NCBI GenBank assembly: GCA_020354595.1
Contig: CP070650.1
Coordinates: forward strand, 1,861,087-1,866,321
Reading direction: 5' to 3'
Source of the DNA: Myxococcales bacterium
Lineage (GTDB): Bacteria; Myxococcota_A; Polyangia; Polyangiales; Houyiibacteriaceae
Length of the DNA stretch: 5,235 nt
In this document: positions 1 through 4,847 of the stretch, piece by piece
How the letters are laid out: every line of letters starts with the position of its first letter
Numbering within the stretch: the stretch's first letter is position 1
Program-made: the position numbers and the translations under genes
The notes under the pieces: model-generated
Database searches by the model: none
What the model was told of the DNA's origin: nothing
The model's input: the letters and a program-made list of their open reading frames with translations, nothing else

Positions 1-639
1 AAGCGGAGCGAAGTCATCGGCAATCGCGACAAGTCGTGGGGAATGCGTCCTGTCGGAGAATACGAAGAAGGCGCTCCAAGCAGGCTGACGAGCGACCCCG
101 CGGTGTACTGGATTTGGTCGCCCATTCACTTCGATGGGTTTTGCACGCACTTCCTCACGCGCGAGCTGCCCGATGGCTACGCGGAGGAGATCGCCGCATC
201 GATCATCAAGACCTACCCCGACGACACGGAGGTCCCGAAAGACGTCGTCGAAGCCGACGAAGAGAAGATGGCGTCCGCGACCAATCAGATCCGCTGGAAG
301 AGCGGTACGCGTTGGCCCGAAGGGGCCACGTTCGGCTTCGTGAAACGCGACGGGACCAAGCTCGACATCGAGCTCGAACCGATGTTTCGCTTCCAAATGA
401 TGGGAATCGGCTACCAGCACCCCGAGTGGGGTCACGCGGTATGGCGGGATGAGCTCGAGATCGGCTACGAGAGCTGGAAGCTCGACGAGGTGGAGCCCGA
501 CGAGTACTGCAGCATCCACGTCCACAACGTGGTGCTCGCGAAGATGGGCGATAAGACCGGCATCGGGATTCTCGAGACCATAGTCTTCGGGCGCCACGCG
601 CCAAGCGGCTTCCGAGATCTGTTCGACGGAGCCCCGTAA
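1..639 (+). CDS. Lipocalin-like protein of the DUF7064/CrtC-AttH type, 5' end missing (C-terminal 212 residues)
   Basis: The reading frame is open from base 1 to the TAA at 637-639, so the gene starts left of the window. The ATG at 43 is internal: the residues before it complete the motif RDKSWGMRP (window residues 9-17). An RD-x-SWG-x-R motif is, from memory, typical of the DUF7064/DUF7065 proteins, whose fold is related to the hydroxyneurosporene-synthase (CrtC)/AttH lipocalin-like group. A WIWSPIHFDG segment follows, then alternating hydrophobic and charged stretches consistent with beta strands (for example the part around FGFVKRDGTKLDIELEP). No signal peptide or membrane segment is seen in the part present. 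Substrate and reaction are unknown; members may bind or hydrate lipids, but nothing here shows that. It converges on the minus-strand outer-membrane gene that ends at 688. The CDS is secure; the family assignment is moderate and the function open. Confidence 0.8.
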   Translation, partial: KRSEVIGNRDKSWGMRPVGEYEEGAPSRLTSDPAVYWIWSPIHFDGFCTHFLTRELPDGYAEEIAASIIKTYPDDTEVPKDVVEADEEKMASATNQIRWKSGTRWPEGATFGFVKRDGTKLDIELEPMFRFQMMGIGYQHPEWGHAVWRDELEIGYESWKLDEVEPDEYCSIHVHNVVLAKMGDKTGIGILETIVFGRHAPSGFRDLFDGAP

Positions 640-673
640 AGCGACGCTGCGCGCCGCCACGGGGCTTCGCCCC
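630..673. terminator. Possible transcription end between convergent genes (overlapping inverted repeats)
   Basis: Two alternative hairpins share one arm. AGCCCCGT (630-637, over the upstream stop codon) is the exact reverse complement of ACGGGGCT (659-666), with a 21-base loop. GGGGC (661-665) also pairs with GCCCC (669-673) across a 3-base loop; on the minus strand this reads GGGGC-GAA-GCCCC, which contains the very stable GCGAAGC mini-hairpin. The position, between two converging genes, fits a two-way terminator. Neither strand has a run of T after the stem, so it is not a classical intrinsic terminator, and short GC-rich repeats are common at this base composition. Confidence 0.3.
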
Positions 674-687
674 ACCCTCTCGAGACT

Positions 688-1344
688 TCAAAAGCCGAAG
701 CCGGCGCCTACGCCGAAGATGGGGATGTTACTCGGGTAGAATGCGTTGCGGAATACGTTGACCTTGATCGAGATTGCGATGAAGGCCCCTCGGCCGACTC
801 CCTGGATGTAGCCACCACCGAGAAACAGGTTGCCATAGTTCGCGCGCCCTGAGGTGAAGCCGCCTTGTTTGAAGCCGGTGTTGATGATCTCGCCTTCGAC
901 GAGAACGAATATCGGTTGGATTGGGTAGATGCGGACGAAGAGTGAGCCGCCAAACGTATGCCAGACGGCGTTGGGAGTCACGAGCCGGTCATTTGTGTAC
1001 TGATAACGAATCGCGACCCCGGGTTCGACGATTTTCTTGAAGATGTACGAGACCTGCGGCGAAATTCCGAACGTGATCAGACTGCCCCCGACGCCGAACC
1101 CGATCCCCGCGCCGACCCGGAGCTGACCCGGCTGCTTCTTTGGCGGATCGACTTTGGGCGGCGCTTGCTCGGGCGGTGGCGCGGGCTCGGAGGGCGGCTC
1201 TGCGGGAGGAGGCTCGGTTTGAGGTGGGGGCTCCGTGATGATCTCGACCTCGGGCTCCTCTTGGGCGACCGCCCTCTGCGCGGTTGCGAGGAGCACCATC
1301 GTCCCCACGGCGAACGCCGCCCCCAACCAAGAAAGCCTAATCAC
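688..1344 (-). CDS. Small outer-membrane beta-barrel protein with Pro-rich linker
   Basis: The protein is about 218 residues. The N-terminus looks like a Sec signal peptide: VIRLSW, a hydrophobic stretch, then AVA-Q as a likely cleavage site near residue 28. A linker of about 45 residues follows, rich in Pro and Glu (EPPPQTEPPPAEPP and similar). The remaining 140 or so residues alternate Gly/aromatic-rich strands (VGAGIGFGVGGSLITFG, PQVSYIF, IRYQYT, LFVRIYP) and end in GAGFGF. A terminal Phe is typical of BAM-assembled barrels. The linker may cross the periplasm or touch peptidoglycan, which is inference. The frame stays open upstream to 1443, but that would overlap the phosphofructokinase gene by 92 bases and bury the signal peptide. 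The GTG at 1344 is chosen because the signal peptide begins there, 7 bases after the upstream stop TAA. AGAAGGG lies very close to this GTG, so the start is not certain. Function unknown; possibly co-transcribed with pfkA. Confidence 0.82.
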   Translation of the reverse strand: MIRLSWLGAAFAVGTMVLLATAQRAVAQEEPEVEIITEPPPQTEPPPAEPPSEPAPPPEQAPPKVDPPKKQPGQLRVGAGIGFGVGGSLITFGISPQVSYIFKKIVEPGVAIRYQYTNDRLVTPNAVWHTFGGSLFVRIYPIQPIFVLVEGEIINTGFKQGGFTSGRANYGNLFLGGGYIQGVGRGAFIAISIKVNVFRNAFYPSNIPIFGVGAGFGF

Positions 1345-1351
1345 CCCTTCT

Positions 1352-2464
1352 TTATAACAGAAACACGTCCTCGAGATCGTCGAACGCCGTGGCTCGCCAG
1401 CGGGCCAGCGGGCTTTGCCCCTCGAGTAGCTGTTTCGTCGCACTCAGCACGGCGGGCAAATCGACGAGGTAGCAATAGGGATCAGCCTGCGCTCGCGTGC
1501 CGGCGCCTTCGGGGAGATCCATGGGAGGCAACCAAGACACCATTTTACGATGCTCGCCCGCTAGCACGGCGCGCACCGCGACATTTCCAAAACGGCTTCC
1601 GAGCAAACGATCGAACGCGCTCGGCCGACCGCCGCGGACGACGTGGCCGAGCACCGTCACACGGGTTTCGATGTCTTCGTCTTCGTGCTCCTCTCCGGTG
1701 ATCTCGAAAACCTTGGCGTCGACGAGCTCCTTGAGTCGGTCCGTCGGTGTCGGGACGCCCTCGGCTTTGATCGCGACGACACGTTGGTTTTCCGGATGGC
1801 GCTCGCGAACGGTGAGAATGGTCTTGACCATCGAGCTCACCAGCTCTTCTTCGGTGCGCGCGGCCTCGGGAAAAAGCACCATGTTGGCGCCTGAAGCGAT
1901 CGCAGAGGTCATCGAGAGATAGCCACTATCGCGCCCCATGACTTCGATGATGAACGTCCGTCCGTGCGCGGTCGCGGTGTCGGCAATGCGGTCGCACGCC
2001 TCCACGATCGTATTCATCGCCGTGTCGACGCCGATCGCCAGGCCGGTCAGCGCAATGTCATTGTCGATGGACGCAGGTATCCCGATGCACTGGACCGGCC
2101 AATCGCCCGCTTCGCTCGTGTCGCTCAGCAAGGTGAGGCCGGTAAGCGTGCCGTTTCCACCAATCGCGATGAGACCGTCCACGCCGTGTTTGGTCAAGAC
2201 CTCGCGCGCGCGGTTGCGGTGCTCCACGCTGTGAAAGCGCTTGCTCCGCGCCGAGTGCAGAATCGTCCCACCTTCGCGAAGGATGCCGTTGACGCGATCC
2301 GCGTCGATCGGCGAGATCTTCTCGTCGAGCAGCCCGCGGTACCCGTGACGGATCCCCAGCATGCGGTGCCCCTTGGCCACAGCAACCATGGTGGCCGCCC
2401 GAATCGCGGCGTTCATGCCTGGCGCATCGCCGCCACTCGTGAGAATCGCGATCGTCTTCGACAC
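1352..2464 (-). CDS. pfkA: 6-phosphofructokinase
   Basis: Phosphorylates fructose 6-phosphate to fructose 1,6-bisphosphate in cytosolic glycolysis. The 370 residues cover the whole PFK fold; E. coli PfkA has 320, and the extra length lies mostly in inserts and the C-terminus. Visible motifs: nucleotide loop TSGGDAPGMNAAIR (9-22); SAR with R73; GGNGT (102-106); catalytic SIDND (132-136, base D134); MGR (176-178); E235 in the substrate loop; R268; and LGHVVRGG with H274 and R277. Gly105 in GGNGT suggests ATP use, since PPi-dependent enzymes usually have Asp there. Oddities: N104 sits where E. coli has a metal-binding Asp, Ser replaces Thr before the catalytic IDND, and two effector-site Arg of E. 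coli PfkA appear to be Met26 and Ala55. The start is GTG at 2464, set by a strong AAGGAGG Shine-Dalgarno 4 bases upstream that lies inside a hairpin. The family is certain; the phosphoryl donor and allostery are inferred. Confidence 0.95.
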   Translation of the reverse strand: MSKTIAILTSGGDAPGMNAAIRAATMVAVAKGHRMLGIRHGYRGLLDEKISPIDADRVNGILREGGTILHSARSKRFHSVEHRNRAREVLTKHGVDGLIAIGGNGTLTGLTLLSDTSEAGDWPVQCIGIPASIDNDIALTGLAIGVDTAMNTIVEACDRIADTATAHGRTFIIEVMGRDSGYLSMTSAIASGANMVLFPEAARTEEELVSSMVKTILTVRERHPENQRVVAIKAEGVPTPTDRLKELVDAKVFEITGEEHEDEDIETRVTVLGHVVRGGRPSAFDRLLGSRFGNVAVRAVLAGEHRKMVSWLPPMDLPEGAGTRAQADPYCYLVDLPAVLSATKQLLEGQSPLARWRATAFDDLEDVFLL

Positions 2465-2485
2465 GGCTCCTCCTTAGGAGGAGCC
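2465..2485 (-). promoter_or_regulatory. Perfect hairpin enclosing the pfkA Shine-Dalgarno sequence
   Basis: In the minus-strand transcript, arm GGCTCCTCC (2485-2477), loop TAA (2476-2474) and arm GGAGGAGCC (2473-2465) form a 9-bp stem with no mismatch, ending at the base before the GTG start of pfkA. The Shine-Dalgarno TAAGGAGG takes up the loop and the first part of the 3' arm, so folding would block ribosome binding. This could be a translational switch (thermosensor-like, protein-bound or ribosome-coupled). Read on the plus strand, the same repeat is followed by TTTAT and looks like a weak intrinsic terminator for antisense transcription. Dyad DNA for a dimeric regulator is a third option. 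The structure is seen directly; its role is inferred. Confidence 0.6.
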
Positions 2486-2541
2486 TTTATCTCATGTGAA
2501 TGCAGCGTCAGCCAAGCCAGAACGCGAAGGACGCATCGTGA

Positions 2542-3021
2542 CTAGACGAATATGATTTGAGCGCCTTCACTCATGTCCATGAAATCCATGGCCGTGAGCA
2601 CGTCTTTGACCTGCGGCACGAGATCGTCCTTGGTTAGCTTGAACATGTCGAGGGCCATCTGGCACCCGTAGATCTCTGCTCCGGCGTCTTCGTGCATCTC
2701 GATGAACTCGCGAATGGGCGGAATTTCGAGCCGCTCCATTTCCTTCCGCATCTGAGCGGTAGCGAGTGCCTCGACGCCGGGAAGCCCGGCGATCATCGCC
2801 GGAACGGGCGCCGAGGGATTGCCGACGAGGTTCAGGTGAAGATGGTCGATCTTCTTCTCGTTGACGATGTCGAGCCCCCAGAACGTGAAGAACAGACGGG
2901 CATCGACGCCAGCCATCCGGGCCGCGTTCGCTAGGATGAGCCCCGGATAGGCCATGTCGAAGCTCCCTTTCGAGCAGATGACGCTCAAGCTTCGCGGTTT
3001 TTCGGTTCCTGAATCGGTCAT
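2542..3021 (-). CDS. DsrE/DsrF-family sulfur-handling protein (DsrE2-like)
   Basis: The protein has 159 residues and is cytosolic, with no signal peptide. It has the DsrE-like fold pattern: a beta strand SLSVICSKGSFD (11-22), a helix with Pro-Gly-Leu (26-44), and the strand/loop RLFFTFWGLDIV (42-53). An insert with HLHLNLVGNP follows, then AEIYGCQMALDMF (115-127) and a C-terminal strand AQIIFV. The Cys in YGCQ (C120) is at the place of the conserved persulfide-carrying Cys of this family; C16 in the first strand is a second Cys. Members are thought to bind or move sulfane sulfur, often beside SQR, rhodanese, TusA or DsrC genes. The start is the ATG at 3021, with AAGGAG 6 bases upstream, and 22 bases separate it from the preceding DsrC-like gene. 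The next gene downstream, pfkA, follows after 77 bases. Family confident; exact partner inferred from the neighbours. Confidence 0.88.
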   Translation of the reverse strand: MTDSGTEKPRSLSVICSKGSFDMAYPGLILANAARMAGVDARLFFTFWGLDIVNEKKIDHLHLNLVGNPSAPVPAMIAGLPGVEALATAQMRKEMERLEIPPIREFIEMHEDAGAEIYGCQMALDMFKLTKDDLVPQVKDVLTAMDFMDMSEGAQIIFV

Positions 3022-3043
3022 TGTTCTCTCCTTGAGCTTTGCG

Positions 3044-3343
3044 TTACAGGCACGACTTGGGTTTGGGGATGCCGGCGATCTTGGCGATGGCCTTTGCAGG
3101 TCCCTCGGGGAACAGCTTGTAGATCGCCTTGATCGGTGTTTCCGAGCGCTTGCTGATCTTCCTGAGCCCAGGGCTCGACCCTGACTCGGCGTCGATGGCG
3201 CGGGCTGTATTGAGCACCTTCCAGTGCTCGTCGGTCAGCGACACACCCATGCTCGCTGCGAGCTCCTGGGCGAGCTCTTCGGACCAATCCTCACGATTGG
3301 CGAGATAGCCTTCCGCATCGGTTTGAATGTTTTCGAGTGACAT
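3044..3343 (-). CDS. DsrC/TusE-family sulfur carrier with only the C-terminal Cys
   Basis: The 99 residues match the family from end to end: DAEGYL and DW near the N-terminus, LTDEHW (the Leu-Thr...His-Trp motif), a central helix, YKLFPEGPAKAIAKIAG, and the flexible tail IPKPKSCL. The penultimate Cys (C98) is the CysA residue that carries persulfide or forms a trisulfide. Eleven residues earlier, where true DsrC proteins have CysB, the residue is Ala (A87, in AIAKIAG). This makes it TusE/RspA-like, a carrier that cannot form the internal CysA-CysB bridge needed for the DsrAB cycle. Start: the ATG at 3343 has AGGAGG 6 bases upstream; the in-frame GTG at 3358 is rejected because that Shine-Dalgarno would lie inside the coding region. 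The preceding SQR stop TGA overlaps the Shine-Dalgarno, so the two are probably translationally coupled. TusB, TusC and TusD are absent here, so tRNA thiolation is not supported by context. Confidence 0.92.
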   Translation of the reverse strand: MSLENIQTDAEGYLANREDWSEELAQELAASMGVSLTDEHWKVLNTARAIDAESGSSPGLRKISKRSETPIKAIYKLFPEGPAKAIAKIAGIPKPKSCL

Positions 3344-3354
3344 GATTGACCTCC

Positions 3355-4596
3355 TCACTCCGCGGCGGCGGAGATTTGCTTTCCGGCCAACGACATCGTT
3401 GGCGCAATGGGAATGGGCCGCGCCGGAAGTAGCGCGTGCCAGTAGACCAAGCGGAATAACCGCTTCGCCCAGTGGTTGCGTCGGGCTTCCTTGAGCAGTG
3501 GCAGGGGACCGACACCGGGGATTGGGAACTGTCCGGGTAAGGGCTCCGTGTCGTAGTTGAAATCGATCAGCATGGCCTTGCCGTGGCCGGTTTCCACGAA
3601 GCAGTTCGAGTGGCCGTCGAAGCTGGGCTCGAGCTCCTTGTCCTCGATCGCACGTAGAACGTTCTCGGCCAGCAGGTCCGCTTGGAAATGAGCCACCGAC
3701 CCGGCTTTGGAGCTGGGCAAGTCGGTCGCGTCGCCGATGACGAAAACGCGTTCCGCGTTCTTGGCTCGGAGGGTGTGAGGGTCCGTCGCGACGAAGGCGA
3801 GCTCGTCGGCCAGGTCCGTATCCTCGAGAAAGCTCGCGCCCATGTGCGGCGGAATGGTGACCAGCAGGTCGTAGGGCAGCTCGCGCTCGTCGTACGACCG
3901 GATGAGGTTTTGTTCCCAGTCGACCTCGCCCGTCATGAATTCGGTTGCGACCTGAATACCCTTGTTCTCGAGCAGGTAGCCGAGCGTCTTGGAGGCGAGC
4001 GGCTTCGTGAATGCGCCGTCGAGTGGCGTCGCGTACACGAGCTCGGTCGTGTCACGAATGCCCCGCTTGGTGAGATATGCGTCCGCCAAGAACGCGAACT
4101 CGAGCGGTGCGACCGGGCACTTGATCGGCATCTCGACGACGTTGACGACGAGCCGGCCACCTTCGAAATTGGCCAGCGCCTGTTGCAGGGCCTTGGCGCC
4201 CTCGAGGGTGTAGAAGTCGAAAACGTTCTTGTGCCAACCGTCCCCGAGCATCCCGTCGATCATGTCCGGGCGGATCTCGGTTCCCGAGGCGACGATCAAA
4301 AAGTCGTAGGAGAGAGGCTCCCCTTCGACGAGCTCGACCCGACGACGTTCGGTGTCAATCGCTTTGACGGCGGCCTGGTGCCACGTGATGCCCTTCCCGA
4401 GCGTCGAGCCGCGCTCGCGCACGATCCGCTCTTCGGTCTCGTCCCCGAAAGGCAAGAACAGAAGCCCGGGCTGGTAGAGATGCGTCGCAGATGGGTCTAC
4501 GACCGCGACGTCCCAATCATTCGACAGACGACGACGCAACTTGTGGGCGATGGCGGTGCCTGCCGTGCCCGCACCCAGAATGAGAATGGTCTTCAT
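3355..4596 (-). CDS. Sulfide:quinone oxidoreductase-like FAD flavoprotein
   Basis: The protein has 413 residues, close to the usual SQR length. The N-terminal dinucleotide fold has GAGTAG (8-13) and an acidic residue after the second strand (D34 in VVDP). Then come HLYQPGLLFLPFG (39-51), the VASGT strand (102-106), and the C-terminal flavin motif VFVIGDATDLPSSKAG (284-299) followed by VAHFQ. The only two Cys are C160 in PIKCPVAP and C332 in NCFVETG, at the places of the redox pair that bridges via sulfur in SQR; the third Cys of some SQRs (near residue 128) is missing. Near the C-terminus, HWAKRLFRLVYWHALL (375-390) is a plausible amphipathic segment for peripheral attachment to the cytoplasmic membrane. 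Predicted reaction: sulfide to polysulfide or persulfide, with electrons passed to quinone. Start: ATG at 4596, with a weak purine-rich site (AGAGAG). Related FAD oxidoreductases with other substrates cannot be excluded. Confidence 0.88.
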   Translation of the reverse strand: MKTILILGAGTAGTAIAHKLRRRLSNDWDVAVVDPSATHLYQPGLLFLPFGDETEERIVRERGSTLGKGITWHQAAVKAIDTERRRVELVEGEPLSYDFLIVASGTEIRPDMIDGMLGDGWHKNVFDFYTLEGAKALQQALANFEGGRLVVNVVEMPIKCPVAPLEFAFLADAYLTKRGIRDTTELVYATPLDGAFTKPLASKTLGYLLENKGIQVATEFMTGEVDWEQNLIRSYDERELPYDLLVTIPPHMGASFLEDTDLADELAFVATDPHTLRAKNAERVFVIGDATDLPSSKAGSVAHFQADLLAENVLRAIEDKELEPSFDGHSNCFVETGHGKAMLIDFNYDTEPLPGQFPIPGVGPLPLLKEARRNHWAKRLFRLVYWHALLPARPIPIAPTMSLAGKQISAAAE

Positions 4597-4619
4597 GGTT
4601 TTCTCTCTTTCTCATGGTT

Positions 4620-4820
4620 CTAGAACGCATTGCCGCACTCCACGCCAAAACGCTTCGCGATGCTGGCGAGGGGACAGAAGCCGGTGAATGAGGCTTGGAA
4701 CATGTTGAGGCCCACGAACGCGGGAAGCGCCAGCCAAGCGATGTGATGCGTGAAGGCAAGCACCACGCCGACGATGACCATGACTCCAGCAACTCGAAAA
4801 ACCAGTTTGTCGACATTCAT
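4620..4820 (-). CDS. DUF2892 (YgaP-type) small inner-membrane protein
   Basis: The protein has 66 residues: a short charged start (MNVDKLVFR), then two hydrophobic segments, about residues 9-24 (VAGVMVIVGVVLAF) and 27-40 (IAWLALPAFVGLNM). The conserved tail is FTGFCPLASIAKRFGV, ending in a second Cys (ECGNAF). The FTGFCPL signature is typical of the DUF2892/YgaP transmembrane domain, which in YgaP is fused to a rhodanese domain; here there is no rhodanese part. C49 and C62 could handle sulfur, but that is inference. The start ATG at 4820 has AAGGA 8 bases upstream. The gene lies 27 bases after the barrel gene and 23 bases before the SQR-like gene, which fits a shared transcript and a role at the membrane in sulfide handling. 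Confidence 0.88.
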   Translation of the reverse strand: MNVDKLVFRVAGVMVIVGVVLAFTHHIAWLALPAFVGLNMFQASFTGFCPLASIAKRFGVECGNAF

Positions 4821-4847
4821 GATTGTGTTCCTTTCGTTTTCAAATCC

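Noticed and set aside
206..691. Minus-strand open frame of 161 codons opposite the left-edge gene
   Set aside because: Arg/Ser-rich translation typical of a shadow frame, and it overlaps the convergent junction.
1156..1263. Pro/Glu-rich repeats in the barrel linker as a DNA tandem repeat
   Set aside because: The PPP-containing units are irregular in length and sequence; this is low-complexity coding for a flexible linker, not a true tandem repeat.
1345..1443. Upstream extension of the barrel gene to 1443
   Set aside because: It would overlap pfkA by 92 bases and put 33 unlike residues ahead of a clear signal peptide.
958..1701. Plus-strand open frame of 247 codons across the barrel gene and pfkA 3' end
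   Set aside because: Arg-rich, low-complexity product spanning two real genes on the other strand, with no conserved motif.
2486..2525. Possible sigma-70 promoter before pfkA (TTGGCT, 18 bases, GATAAA on the minus strand)
   Set aside because: Weak match to both boxes; transcription would begin inside the hairpin. Kept only as an alternative to test.
1964..2545. Plus-strand open frame of 193 codons opposite pfkA
   Set aside because: Antisense shadow of strongly conserved PFK motifs; the product has no domain.
3344..3358. GTG at 3358 as the start of the DsrC/TusE-like gene
   Set aside because: It would place the strong AGGAGG site inside the coding region; the ATG at 3343 has ideal spacing and begins where family similarity begins.
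3682..4623. Plus-strand open frame of 313 codons opposite the SQR-like gene
   Set aside because: The translation is rich in Arg, Glu, Val and Gly with no recognisable domain, and is the mirror of a well-supported flavoprotein; long antisense frames are expected in GC-rich DNA.
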